This document shows, in pieces, positions 24,423 through 33,400 of a DNA stretch of 56,309 bases; positions within the stretch are counted from its first letter, which is position 1; each line of letters starts with the position of its first letter. Origin of the DNA: Myxococcaceae bacterium (GTDB lineage: Bacteria; Myxococcota; Myxococcia; Myxococcales; Myxococcaceae); NCBI GenBank assembly GCA_019694595.1, contig JAIBBQ010000020.1:1-56309 (forward strand). The letters are read 5' to 3'. The position numbers and the translations under genes were made by a program. The notes under the pieces were generated by a model. The model was not told the DNA's origin. It saw only the letters and a list, made by a program, of their open reading frames with translations, and made no database searches.

Positions 24423-25853
24423 TCAGCTTCGGCGCTGGAGCTCCGGCAGCGGCCCCGCGAAGGACACCGAGGTGCCGTCGGCGGCGATGGCGCCCGGGAG
24501 CCCGAAGGTGCGGTCGCGGAAGCCCAGGGCCTGGAGCAGCGTCACCAGCAGGCGGTTGTGGGCCGGTCCCGTCAGGGGGAAGCCGGGCAGCGGGCTCGAG
24601 GCGGTGCGCGGGTAGCGCAGGTACTGGCCCGTCTGCAGCGTGCCGCCCAGGCTGCCGGCGACGAGCGCGAAGGCGTCGTGGTGCTCGTGGGTCGGCGTGC
24701 CGAGCTCGGTGAGCCACACCACCGCGGTGTGGTCGAGCACCGTGCCGTCGCCCTCGGGCACCGCGTCGAGCTCGCCGAGGAGCGTCGCGAGGTGGCGCGC
24801 GTACCAGGTGCCGAGGTCGATCATCGCCCGCTCGTTGAGCGGCGTGTAGAGCTGCCCGCAGGCGGTGGCCCCTTCGATGGAGCCGTGCGCGTACATGCCG
24901 TGCACGTTGGCGTCGGCGGGGTAGCCGAACTCGTCGCCCTGGGGGACCGGCGCCACGTAGGTCACCACCCGCGTGAGGTCGCACCGCAGCGCCAGGGCGA
25001 TGACGCGCATGAACTGGGTGACCCGGGTGCCCGACGCATCGAAGGCGGCCTCGCAGGCCGGCGCCACGCCCGAGGCCAGGCTGCGCTCGAGGTCGCGCAC
25101 CAGCGCGCGGTGGTGCTCGAGCTTGCGGCGGTCGTCGGCGCCGAGCCTGGGCGCCAGCGCCTCGAATTCCTGGCCCACGAGATCGAGCACCGACGCGCGC
25201 TCGCCGCGCAGGCGCTCGGCCCGGCTCGGCGTGCCCCCTGGCGCCTGGCTGGTGGCGCCGATGAGGTCGTCGAAGGCCACCTTGGGGTCGCCCACCACCG
25301 GGGTGGCCTGCGCTGGCCCGAGGAAGGAGAAGGGCGAGACGGTCTGGTTGGGCACGTAGCCCGCGCCGTAGACGCGCGAGCCGAAGCGGCCGGGAGCGGC
25401 CAGCCGCAGCGCGAGCTCCTGGTCGATGGAGCGGGCGCCGCCGGTGCAGCGCTGGCCGGGGTTCTGCGCCGCGCGGGCGCCGGTGAGCAGGCCGGCCACG
25501 GCGATCTGGTGGTTGTTGGCATCGCCGCCGGTGCGGTTCACCTGCGCGATGTCCGCCAGCACCGAAGCGTGGCTCAGCCCCTCGATGACCGAGAGCTTGG
25601 AGGCGAACGGCGTCAGCGGGCGCAGCACCTCGCTCCACCGCTCCGCGGGGAGGTCGGGCAGGCTCAGGCGCCCCACATCGTCGGTGGGGCCCGGCACCGG
25701 CATCGTCCACCCCTTGGGCACGTGGCCGTGGGGCTGCACGAAGAAGACCACGCGGCGCGGCGTGTCCTGCGGTGCGGCGAGCGCCCCGGCCCGTGGCCCG
25801 ACGAGCGCTCCGAGCCCCAGCGCCTTGAGGAGCTGCCGGCGGTCGAGCGTCAT
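24423..25853 (-). CDS. DUF1552 family exported protein
   Basis: 476 aa; the ATG at 25853 overlaps the upstream stop (ATGA). The N-terminus DRRQLLKALGLGALVGPRAGALA looks like a twin-arginine signal. The body shows DUF1552 features: FFVQPHGHVPKGW, VIEGL, a NNHQIAVAGLLTG segment, a paired Asp/Glu region, NVHGMYAHG and WLTELGTPTHEHHDAFALVAGSLGG, then LTGPAHNRLLVTLLQALG. DUF1552 proteins almost always pair with DUF1592-type proteins in planctomycetes and myxobacteria; their substrate is unknown. They resemble sulfatase-fold DUF1501 proteins in their His-rich segments. Confidence 0.9.
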   Translation of the reverse strand: MTLDRRQLLKALGLGALVGPRAGALAAPQDTPRRVVFFVQPHGHVPKGWTMPVPGPTDDVGRLSLPDLPAERWSEVLRPLTPFASKLSVIEGLSHASVLADIAQVNRTGGDANNHQIAVAGLLTGARAAQNPGQRCTGGARSIDQELALRLAAPGRFGSRVYGAGYVPNQTVSPFSFLGPAQATPVVGDPKVAFDDLIGATSQAPGGTPSRAERLRGERASVLDLVGQEFEALAPRLGADDRRKLEHHRALVRDLERSLASGVAPACEAAFDASGTRVTQFMRVIALALRCDLTRVVTYVAPVPQGDEFGYPADANVHGMYAHGSIEGATACGQLYTPLNERAMIDLGTWYARHLATLLGELDAVPEGDGTVLDHTAVVWLTELGTPTHEHHDAFALVAGSLGGTLQTGQYLRYPRTASSPLPGFPLTGPAHNRLLVTLLQALGFRDRTFGLPGAIAADGTSVSFAGPLPELQRRS

Positions 25854-27451
25854 GGCGTGGCCTCCGCGTGCCGCAGCCGGAAGGTGGGCGACAGCGCGAT
25901 GTCGGTGAGCAGCGCGCGCACGTCGCCGCCGCTGTCCAGGAAGCGCTGGGTGAGCAGCTCCACCTGCGGTCCTTCGACCGCCACCGGCGCGCGCCCGAGC
26001 GCGTAGCGCACCCACTGCTCGGCGGCGCAGCGCTGCACCACCGTGCTGCGGGCGAGGCGCTGCGAGAGCTCCAGCGCGCCGTCGAACGGACCGTCGACGT
26101 CGGTGCGCCGCAGCACCCCGCGGGCGTCGATGGGCAGGCCCCGCTCCTGGACCTGGTACGCGCCCGCCGCGCCGTAGTGCTCGAGCCCGAAGCCCAGGCC
26201 GTTGAGGCTCGCGTGGCACCCCTGACAGGTGGGCGGCGCGGTGCGCTCCTCGAACAGGGTGCGGTTGGTCTTGGGCCCGCCGCCGGGTTGCTCCTTGGGC
26301 GGCGAGAGGTCGACGCCGGGCGGCGGCGGGTTGGGCAGCTGGCAGAGCAGCCGCAGCGCGATGGCGTTGCCGCGGATCGGCGGGCTGGTGGCGCCCCGGT
26401 GCGAGGTGCCCGCGAGGAAGGCGACCCGCGTCAGCACTCCGGCGCGCTCGGTGGCCGGGAGCTCGACGGCCCCCGACACCGCGCTCAGGCCGTAGAGCCG
26501 GGCGGACTCGTCGTCGAGCCACGCGGAGCGGCTGAGGAGCAATGCGCTCAAGGTGCCGTCGAGGGCCATCGTCTCCTCGACGAAGCGCTGCGTCTCGCGG
26601 GCGGCGGCCTGCGCGCTCGCCGGAGTCCACCCCGGGTCGACCTCCGCAGTGCGCTGGGTGTGCTCGTCGTCGAGCACCCGCTCGAGACCGAGCCACTGGC
26701 GGTGGAAGCTCCACAGCGTCCGCCGGGCACGAGGGTCCGCGAGCAGCCGGGTCACCTGGGTTCGCAGCTGCTCCGGCGTTCGCAGGGCGTCGGCCTGCGC
26801 CGCGTCGAGCAGCGTCTGGTCGGGCGCCGACTCCCACAGCAGGTACGAGAGCCGGCTCGCCATGGCGTACGGCTCGACCGGAGTGGGCTCGCCGGGAGGG
26901 CCCGGGAGCTCGACGCGGTAGAGGAACTGGGGCGACTGCAGCATCGCGGTGAGGGTGAGCTGCACGGCGCCTTCGAAGTCGAGCGCCCCGAGCCAGCGCC
27001 CGAAGGCCGCGGACAATCGCGCGTGCTCCTCGGCGGTCACCGGGCGACGGAAGACGCGCATCCCCTCCCCGTCGATGAACCGCTCGCCGCAGGCGGTGGC
27101 GAGCGCGGGCGTGAACCAGTCCTCGCATCCGGTCAGCGTGCGCACCTGCGCAAGCGTGGCCACCGCGGCCTGCGCGTGGAGCGCGGCGATGGTCTCGAAG
27201 CGCGCGATGCGCACGTCGGACGGCTCCTGCGCCTGGGCCTCGTTGTCGAAGAAGCCCACGCCGAGGTCGGCGGGCAGCGGCGGCAGGGTGGCGGCGACGT
27301 CGGGGAAGAGGTCGCTCAGCGTGTGGAGGTACTCGCCGTTGCTCAGTCGCCGCAGCGGCGCCGGCCCCACTGCCTCGGGCACCGACGGCGCGGGTGCAGG
27401 CGGTTCGGTGCAGGAGAGCACCACACAGCAGGCGGCGGCGAGGCGGCGCAC
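25850..27451 (-). CDS. DUF1592/DUF1588/DUF1585 exported CxxCH lipoprotein
   Basis: 533 aa from GTG 27451. The N-terminus MRRLAAACCVVLSC gives a lipobox-like Cys. Then come RRLSNGEYLHTLSDLF (DUF1587-like), FRRPVTAEEHARL (DUF1595-like), LTAMLQSPQFLYRVE and ASRLSYLLWESAPD (DUF1592), RRGATSPPIRGN-like text with CQGCHASLNGLGFGLEHYG (DUF1588, with one haem-type CxxCH) and YALGRAP...DIALSPTFR (DUF1585). It lacks the large N-terminal cytochrome region of planctomycete relatives. It is translationally coupled to the DUF1552 gene. An outer-surface redox role is a family-level guess. Confidence 0.9.
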   Translation of the reverse strand: MRRLAAACCVVLSCTEPPAPAPSVPEAVGPAPLRRLSNGEYLHTLSDLFPDVAATLPPLPADLGVGFFDNEAQAQEPSDVRIARFETIAALHAQAAVATLAQVRTLTGCEDWFTPALATACGERFIDGEGMRVFRRPVTAEEHARLSAAFGRWLGALDFEGAVQLTLTAMLQSPQFLYRVELPGPPGEPTPVEPYAMASRLSYLLWESAPDQTLLDAAQADALRTPEQLRTQVTRLLADPRARRTLWSFHRQWLGLERVLDDEHTQRTAEVDPGWTPASAQAAARETQRFVEETMALDGTLSALLLSRSAWLDDESARLYGLSAVSGAVELPATERAGVLTRVAFLAGTSHRGATSPPIRGNAIALRLLCQLPNPPPPGVDLSPPKEQPGGGPKTNRTLFEERTAPPTCQGCHASLNGLGFGLEHYGAAGAYQVQERGLPIDARGVLRRTDVDGPFDGALELSQRLARSTVVQRCAAEQWVRYALGRAPVAVEGPQVELLTQRFLDSGGDVRALLTDIALSPTFRLRHAEATP

Positions 27452-27457
27452 GCCGAC

Positions 27458-27463
27458 ACCATA
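27458..27463 (-). promoter_or_regulatory. Candidate -10 box for the DUF1592 gene
   Basis: Minus-strand TATGGT ends 6 nt before the GTG at 27451, in the 15-bp gap after the M48 gene. It suggests that the DUF1592-DUF1552 pair has its own leaderless start despite the tight spacing. Confidence 0.35.
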
Positions 27464-27466
27464 GCG

Positions 27467-30400
27467 TCAGCGGAAGTACGGCCGCTCGTCGGCGAAGAGC
27501 ATCGCCTTCACCATCGGCCGCCAGGCGGCCGGCGCCTTGTCGCCCCACACCACCAGCCCGGCGGCGAGGACCTGCCCCTGCTCCGCCAGCGAGCCATCGT
27601 GAGCGAAGGCCTCCAGCGCCTCGAAGGACGAGCCCGTCGCTGGCCGCCGCAGCACGGCCAGGAAGTCGTCCCGCTGGTTCTCGGCCACCGGGCTCTCGGC
27701 GAGGAAGGCCTTCGCCACGCTGGCCCCGGCCCCGCTGCGGACCGCCAGCGCAGCGAGGAAGACGGCCGACTGGCCCGACACGTCGGAGGGGGCGATCGCG
27801 AGCCCCCGCTGCACGTCGCCCGGCGTGGCGGTGTCGGATGCCGCCACCAGCGCAGCCACCGCATCGACGGACCGACCGGACGCGCCGAACTTCAGCGCCT
27901 GGTCCAGGTTCCCGGCGTTGAGCGCCCGGTACGCCTTGACGTCCGACGTGTCCTCGGCGGAGCTGGGCCGCTCCGGGGCGAGCAGCGCGGAGAGCTCCGC
28001 GGACTCCTTCTCTTCCCCCGCGTTCGGCGACTGCTTGTGGCCTTGCACCGCCGCCAGCCGGCGCAGCCGGGTGAGCTCGACGACGTAGCTTTCGACGAAC
28101 GGCGCCAGGTCCTTCGCCGAGAGCGCGACGTCGTAGAGCGCCAGCGCCTCGACCGAGCGACGCTCGCCGGCGAGCGTCATGCCGCGGGCGAACGCCAGCC
28201 AGGGGTTCTTCGGGTGCCGGGTCTGCGCCTGAGCGAAGGCGGCGTCTCGCTCGGCGCTCGGGGGCTGGCAGCGGATGGAGAAGTACTCGGCGTCGCCGTC
28301 CGCGGGGTCGGCCTTCGCGCGCGCGGCGGCGTCGGCGCACACCGCTTCCCGCTGCGCCGCCGTGCCGAGGTCCGCCACGGCACGCGCCAGGAAGACCGAG
28401 CGCGGCTCGCGCTTCGCCCGCTCGACCAGCGCATCGACGGCGCCCGGCACCGTCCGGGCGAGCGTCACCCACCTGCCGAGCTGCCGGTCGTCGAGGGGGT
28501 CGAACCGCAGGTGCGCCGAGATCATCGCCGCCTGCTCCTGCGGGTCGGACACCATGCCCACCCAGGCCTGCGGTGGCAGGGTGAAGGGCGCCTCCAGCAC
28601 GCTGCGCGTCTCGCTCGAGCCGGCGCTGGTGCTGATGCTCTTGGGAGGCTCCGCGAAGAAGTAGTCGTCGGAGGTGGAGAGGACCGAAGGCGCGCCGCGG
28701 AGCTGGTCCGGCGGGGGCTGGCCGTCGCCGTATACCACGCTCCAGGACACCAGCGGCACCGCGTGCGCCACGTCGTAGACGGTGTGGCCCAGTGCTCCCG
28801 GGTCGAGGTGGAGCCGCTCCACTTCCCTGCCGTCGGTGGTCCGGGTCACCACCTCGAGGTCCTCTTCCTTCACCTCGACCCAGCGCGCCGAGTGCGGCGG
28901 CACGTTGAGCCGGTACTGCGCCACCTGCACCACCACCGCGGTGGCGAGGCCGTTCACCACGTGGAGCGTGGCGCGGGCGACCTGGCCGCCGACGAAGAAC
29001 ATCGGCACCAGCACCGCGATGGCCACCAGCGCGCGCAGCGTTCCAGGCACCACCCCGTCGGCAGTCTGGAAGCGGTCCCACCAGCCGAGCCGCTTCTGCC
29101 GCTCGCGCTCCGCGCCCACCAGGCAGGTCGAGTAGCGCGCGGGGAAGCTCGCCGGCGTCGGCGCGGGCGGCACCGGCTCGTCCTTCTCCACCGCGGCGCG
29201 CAGCTGCGCCTCGCACTCCAGGAGCACGTCGAGCGTGGCGTCGACCAGCGACCAGAGGTCGGACGCCGCCGAGCCCGCCCAGCTGTCCACCGCGTTGAGC
29301 CAGGGCCCCAGGTTGGCCTCGGTGGGTACGTTGAGGCCCAGCTTCTCGTCGAGCGCCCCCCAGCCCCCGGTCTTCTCGAAGGCCGCCGACACGTCGGCCG
29401 GAAGCACTACCTGGGCCTTGCCCTTCCACGTCTCCACCAGCACGCCGTGGAGCGCCACCGCGGTGGTGAGCACCCGCTTGCGCTCCGCGTTCGACACGCT
29501 GCCGTCGGCGAAGACGATGCCCAGCACGTGGTGCAGGTGGTCGTGCGCGTCGGACAGGTTGCGCGCGGCGTGGGTCGCGTAGTGCAGGAGCTTCACCAGC
29601 GCGTCGTGGTGCTCCGCCCAGCCCTGCCCCAGCAGCCGCGCCGCGTCGCGGTGCACCGCGCGGCACTCGCGGTCGTGGTCGAGGATGCGCTGCTCGACGT
29701 CGCGGCGCTCTCCGCGGACGGTGGCGATGACGTTGGGCAGCTCGCGCTTGCGCAGCTGCCGGCCCCGGAAGCGGATGATGCCGCCCGGCGCCGAGAGCAG
29801 CCCGTCGGCGAGCCCTTCGAGGAGCGCTTGCTCTTCCTGCCGCGCGCGGTGGTTCTGGTGCCAGTCGCTCAAGGGCGCCGGGTAGAGCCGCTCGAAGCGG
29901 CGCTTGAGCCCCTCGCGGTCGGTCGCCCCGGTGGTGCCCACCATCGTCGCGGGCGCCGCGTCGTAGCCGGCGACCGAGCGGCGCAGGTAGGTGCCGCGGT
30001 AGCGCGGGTCGAGCGCCGGCCGGGTGAAGCGCTTCTCGAAGCGCTCCATCGCGCTCTCGGGCGGCGGCTTCGCATCCGGGCCCGCCTTGGACTTCACCTC
30101 GGCGAGGAGCTGCGCGGTGCTCGCCTTGCGCAGGGCGGCGGGGTCGCGGAAGAGCGTCCACGCGGGGCGGGGGTCGAGCGCAGAGGCGAGGTAGACGGCC
30201 TTGGCGCTCTCTTCCCGCTCGCTGCTCGGCGGGTGCGTCTGCCACATGCGCGGAGGCTGGGCGAGCTTGGCATCGAAGACGCGGTGGCTCGCGCCTGCGC
30301 CATCGGGCCGCGCAGGAGTCGCTCCGAGCCCCGGCTCGTCGAGCACCCGGCGCAGGTGCCGCAGCGCCACGTCCTGGTACTCGAAGAGGTCCGGGACCTT

Positions 30401-31327
30401 GCGACCGCCGCTCGCCTCGCCCACCGCGAAGTTGGCGGCGAGGTCCCACGCCTCGTCGGCGCCGCGCAGACGGTGGAGCGCATGCACCAGGCTGTCGCTG
30501 CCCGACACCGCGACGGCGACGCGGTCGGCCTGGAACTCCATCTCCCGGCTGAGCGCGCGGTGCGCGAGCACCACCACGCGGAAGCAGGTGTCGAGCACCG
30601 CGCGCAGCGCCCACACCAGCAGCCGCAGGAGCCAGCCGATCCACGCCAGGCGCAGGTCGATGCGCGAGATGCCGGCGAGGAAGCGGTCGAAGATGCCGCG
30701 CGAGGCGACGATGTGCCCGGCGATCTGCTCCGCCAGGTACACCCAGCGCCCCACCGCCATGGTGCTCTGCGCGAAGTGGCCCAGCTCGTGGGCGATGACC
30801 GCCTTGAGCTCGTCGAGCGTGAGCACGTTCACCAGGCCCAAGCCCAGCTCCAGGTTCTTCTGCGACGGGAAGAGCAGGTTCTTGAAGGACAGATCGTAGA
30901 AGACGGCCGCGTTCACCCGCGCCGACACGTAGACCCGGCGCGGCCTGGGCGAGCGCGTCTCCTGCGCCAGCCGGTCGAGGAAGGCGAACAGCAAGGGCTC
31001 GCTCTCGGGCTTCAGCTCCACGAGCTGGTCCTTGCCCGACGTCTTCACCGCGAAGAGCCCGCGGACCATGAAGGCGAAGAAGAAGAGCGGCGGCAGCGAG
31101 AGGAAGAAGGCCGCCACGGCGTTGCCACCGTGGAGGAACGCGCCCGTCCACAGCCGCCACACCAGCCACCCGAAGTAGCCGGTGAGGCCCAGGTACACGA
31201 AGGCGAACGCCAGCACCCCGACGGTGGCCTGCAGCGCGTGCCGCTGGTACCGGCGCGACGGGCGGGTCAGCTCGTCGGGAACGGCGAGCTGGGGGCTCCG
31301 CGGGTAGACCTCGTCGAGCGTGCTCAT
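27467..31327 (-). CDS. Large M48 metallopeptidase with membrane helices and helical C-terminal extension
   Basis: 1286 aa. Two N-terminal TM helices (about 35-60 and 70-92) precede an M48 catalytic domain with VIAHELGHFAQ (zinc ligands His 180 and His 184, catalytic Glu 181) and EFQAD (Glu 264). A hydrophobic segment inside the domain (WIGWLLRLLVWALRAVL) is likely membrane-embedded. After residue 400 the chain has a long helical region, another TM helix near residue 705, a beta-rich domain, and a TPR-like helical tail. Ordinary M48 proteins are 280-480 aa, so about two thirds of this protein is extra. A role in envelope protein quality control is likely but unproven. Confidence 0.92.
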   Translation of the reverse strand: MSTLDEVYPRSPQLAVPDELTRPSRRYQRHALQATVGVLAFAFVYLGLTGYFGWLVWRLWTGAFLHGGNAVAAFFLSLPPLFFFAFMVRGLFAVKTSGKDQLVELKPESEPLLFAFLDRLAQETRSPRPRRVYVSARVNAAVFYDLSFKNLLFPSQKNLELGLGLVNVLTLDELKAVIAHELGHFAQSTMAVGRWVYLAEQIAGHIVASRGIFDRFLAGISRIDLRLAWIGWLLRLLVWALRAVLDTCFRVVVLAHRALSREMEFQADRVAVAVSGSDSLVHALHRLRGADEAWDLAANFAVGEASGGRKVPDLFEYQDVALRHLRRVLDEPGLGATPARPDGAGASHRVFDAKLAQPPRMWQTHPPSSEREESAKAVYLASALDPRPAWTLFRDPAALRKASTAQLLAEVKSKAGPDAKPPPESAMERFEKRFTRPALDPRYRGTYLRRSVAGYDAAPATMVGTTGATDREGLKRRFERLYPAPLSDWHQNHRARQEEQALLEGLADGLLSAPGGIIRFRGRQLRKRELPNVIATVRGERRDVEQRILDHDRECRAVHRDAARLLGQGWAEHHDALVKLLHYATHAARNLSDAHDHLHHVLGIVFADGSVSNAERKRVLTTAVALHGVLVETWKGKAQVVLPADVSAAFEKTGGWGALDEKLGLNVPTEANLGPWLNAVDSWAGSAASDLWSLVDATLDVLLECEAQLRAAVEKDEPVPPAPTPASFPARYSTCLVGAERERQKRLGWWDRFQTADGVVPGTLRALVAIAVLVPMFFVGGQVARATLHVVNGLATAVVVQVAQYRLNVPPHSARWVEVKEEDLEVVTRTTDGREVERLHLDPGALGHTVYDVAHAVPLVSWSVVYGDGQPPPDQLRGAPSVLSTSDDYFFAEPPKSISTSAGSSETRSVLEAPFTLPPQAWVGMVSDPQEQAAMISAHLRFDPLDDRQLGRWVTLARTVPGAVDALVERAKREPRSVFLARAVADLGTAAQREAVCADAAARAKADPADGDAEYFSIRCQPPSAERDAAFAQAQTRHPKNPWLAFARGMTLAGERRSVEALALYDVALSAKDLAPFVESYVVELTRLRRLAAVQGHKQSPNAGEEKESAELSALLAPERPSSAEDTSDVKAYRALNAGNLDQALKFGASGRSVDAVAALVAASDTATPGDVQRGLAIAPSDVSGQSAVFLAALAVRSGAGASVAKAFLAESPVAENQRDDFLAVLRRPATGSSFEALEAFAHDGSLAEQGQVLAAGLVVWGDKAPAAWRPMVKAMLFADERPYFR

Positions 31328-31381
31328 GACCCGCGCGACTGGAGCGCGCCGCGCGGAGCCAAGTCAATCGAATCGGCGGTG

Positions 31382-33325
31382 CTAGTCGCGGCCTTCGATC
31401 CACTGCTGGAAGGCCTCGAAGGCGTACGGCCGGCCGAGGAAGTCCTGCACCAGCGCCCCGGCCTCGCGGCTGCCGCCTGCCTCCAGCACCTGCTGCCGGT
31501 ACTTCCGGGCCACGCTGCCGTCGAGCATCGCGTGGGGGCGGAAGCGGGTGAGCAGGTCCTTCGCGATGACCGTGCTCCACTGGTACGTGTAATAGATGGC
31601 CGAGTAGCCATCGAGGTGGCCGAAGCCGAGCTCGAAGTGGGTGCCGGCCGCGTGCTCCCGGCGGAACGGAAGGAAGCGCTCCTGCACCTCGCGCAGCACC
31701 TCCGAGGTGTCGAACCCCGGCGCGCGGTCGTGGAAGGCGAGGCTCACCGCCGAGAGGAAGAACTGCCGGCGGGTGTCGAGCCCCACGCCGAAGCGCTTGG
31801 CCTGCTTGAGCTGCTCCACCAGCGCCGCGGGAATGGGCGCCTTGGTCTGGTGGTGGCGGGCGAAGGTCGTCAGCGCCGCGCCGTCGAGCGGCCATTCCTG
31901 CAGGAGCATCGACGGCACCTCGACGAAGTCCCACTCGGTCTTGATGCCCGAGATGCCCGCCCAGCGCTGCCGCCCGGCGAACACCTCGTGCAGCAGGTGG
32001 CCGAACTCGTGGAAGAAGGTCTCCACGTCGCTGTGCTGCATCAGCTCGCCCGGCCGGGGGAAGTTGCACACCAGCACCGCCTCCGGGAGCTGCTGGCCGG
32101 CGACGCCCACCGAGAGCCCGAACTGCGCCGCGTGCTGGTACTTGCCGTCGCGCGGGTGCATGTCGAGGTGAATGCGCCCGAGCCAGGTGTCGCCTTCCAG
32201 CACGTCGTAGGTCTCGACGTCGGCGTGCCAGACGGCGACGTCGCTGCGCCGCTCGTAGCGGATGCCGAAGAGCCGCGAGGTGATGTCCATCACCCCCTGC
32301 TTCACCGTGGCGTACTCGAAGTACGGGCGCAGGGCCTGGCTGTCGAGGCCGTACGACTCGGCCTTCACCCGGTCCTCGTAGAACTGGTGCTCCCACGGCT
32401 CGACGGCGGTGGCGCCGGGCACGTCGCGGCGCTTGCGCTCGACCAGGGTCGCCAGGTCGGCCTTGGCGCGCGCCTCGGTGGCGAGCCGCCCGCGCTCGAT
32501 GAAGTCCCGCGCCGCCTGGGCGCTCTTCACCATCTTGGTCTCGGTGACGTACTCGGCCCAGTTGGGGTACCCGAGGAGCGTGGCCAGGGCGTGCCGCGTC
32601 GAGAGCAGGTCCTTGAGCACCTGCACGTTCGCCGGGTACGCGCGGTTGCGGTACGTGCGCCAGAGCGCTTCCCGCGCCTTCACCGACTGGGCGTACAGCA
32701 TCACCGGCAGGTAGTCGGGGGTGTTGGTGGTGACGGTGACCAGGCCGTCGGGGCCCGCGGGGTGCGCCGCCAGCCAGTCGGCCGGCAGCCCGCGCAGCTC
32801 GTCGGGCGCGACCTTCACCTCGCGCACGTCGTCGCGGATGTTGCGGCCGAAGGCCTGGCCGATCTTCACCAGCTCTTCGTTGAGCGCCTTCACCTTGGCG
32901 CGGGTGGCGTCGTCGCGGTCCACGCCCGCGCGGCGGAACTCGCGCAGCGTCTTCTGGAGCCAGTGCACCCCGGCGGGGTCGAGCGCATCGAGCGACACCC
33001 GGCTGAGCGCGTCGTAGAGCGGCCGGTGCAACGACAGCTCGACGCTGTAGGCCTCGAGGCGCTGCTCGCACTGCTCCGCCGCCGCGCGGAAGGCGCCGTC
33101 GGGGTGCACTTCCTTGGCGAGCGACGAGCGCGCGCCGGCATCGCTCAGCCGCCGGGTCACCTCGTCGTAGAGCGAAAGCACCTTGGCGTCGTTCCCCGGC
33201 CCGAGCGCTTCCAGCTCGGCGATCGCCGCGCGGGCGCGATCCAGCGCGCCCTCGGCGAACTGGGTGAACTGGGTGGGGGTCCCCGCGAGCAGGGTGGCGG
33301 CCTTGGGCGGCTGGGTGGCGGACAT
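31382..33325 (-). CDS. M3 family oligoendopeptidase
   Basis: 647 aa from ATG 33325. The gluzincin motif FFHEFGHLLHE places zinc ligands at His 439 and His 443, catalytic Glu 440, and the third ligand at Glu 469 in DFVEVPSMLLQEW. C-terminal FGHLDGYSAIYYTYQWS matches the conserved Gly-x-Tyr-x-x-x-Tyr-Tyr region that binds peptide in M3 enzymes. Length is close to that of thimet oligopeptidases and oligopeptidase A. No signal peptide is present, so it is probably cytoplasmic and degrades peptides. It is divergent from the carotenoid fusion gene and followed by the M48 gene on the same strand. Confidence 0.95.
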   Translation of the reverse strand: MSATQPPKAATLLAGTPTQFTQFAEGALDRARAAIAELEALGPGNDAKVLSLYDEVTRRLSDAGARSSLAKEVHPDGAFRAAAEQCEQRLEAYSVELSLHRPLYDALSRVSLDALDPAGVHWLQKTLREFRRAGVDRDDATRAKVKALNEELVKIGQAFGRNIRDDVREVKVAPDELRGLPADWLAAHPAGPDGLVTVTTNTPDYLPVMLYAQSVKAREALWRTYRNRAYPANVQVLKDLLSTRHALATLLGYPNWAEYVTETKMVKSAQAARDFIERGRLATEARAKADLATLVERKRRDVPGATAVEPWEHQFYEDRVKAESYGLDSQALRPYFEYATVKQGVMDITSRLFGIRYERRSDVAVWHADVETYDVLEGDTWLGRIHLDMHPRDGKYQHAAQFGLSVGVAGQQLPEAVLVCNFPRPGELMQHSDVETFFHEFGHLLHEVFAGRQRWAGISGIKTEWDFVEVPSMLLQEWPLDGAALTTFARHHQTKAPIPAALVEQLKQAKRFGVGLDTRRQFFLSAVSLAFHDRAPGFDTSEVLREVQERFLPFRREHAAGTHFELGFGHLDGYSAIYYTYQWSTVIAKDLLTRFRPHAMLDGSVARKYRQQVLEAGGSREAGALVQDFLGRPYAFEAFQQWIEGRD

Positions 33326-33333
33326 GGGGAAGG

Positions 33334-33339
33334 CTTCTA
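33334..33339 (-). promoter_or_regulatory. Candidate -10 box for the M3 peptidase gene
   Basis: Minus-strand TAGAAG ends 8 nt before the ATG at 33325. It resembles TAGAAA before the VanY-type gene at 45676 and is one of the leaderless-type boxes. Confidence 0.35.
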
Positions 33340-33370
33340 GCGCGGAACTGCTGGCCCCGGGCCTCGCTCG

Positions 33371-33399
33371 CTTGTATACCCTTTGTATGGGGTTTGAAC
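33371..33399 (+). promoter_or_regulatory. Three 11-bp direct repeats before the carotenoid gene (CarH/LitR-type operator candidate)
   Basis: TTGTAT at 33372 and again at 33383, and a degenerate TTGAAC at 33394, are spaced exactly 11 bp, one helical turn, in the same orientation. They lie directly before the TTG start at 33401 and are strikingly AT-rich for this genome. MerR-type B12 photoreceptors (CarH/LitR) and myxobacterial CarA control carotenoid genes, and CarH binds head-to-tail DNA repeats of about 11 bp. The assignment is inferred from spacing and context; no regulator gene is in the window. A TATGGG box at 33386-33391 would overlap the repeats. Confidence 0.45.
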
Positions 33400-33400
33400 C

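Noticed and set aside
25868-33340. A 2490-codon plus-strand open frame
   Set aside because: It is antisense to four well-supported genes and its translation is His/Arg/Val/Gly-rich low-complexity text, typical of shadow frames.
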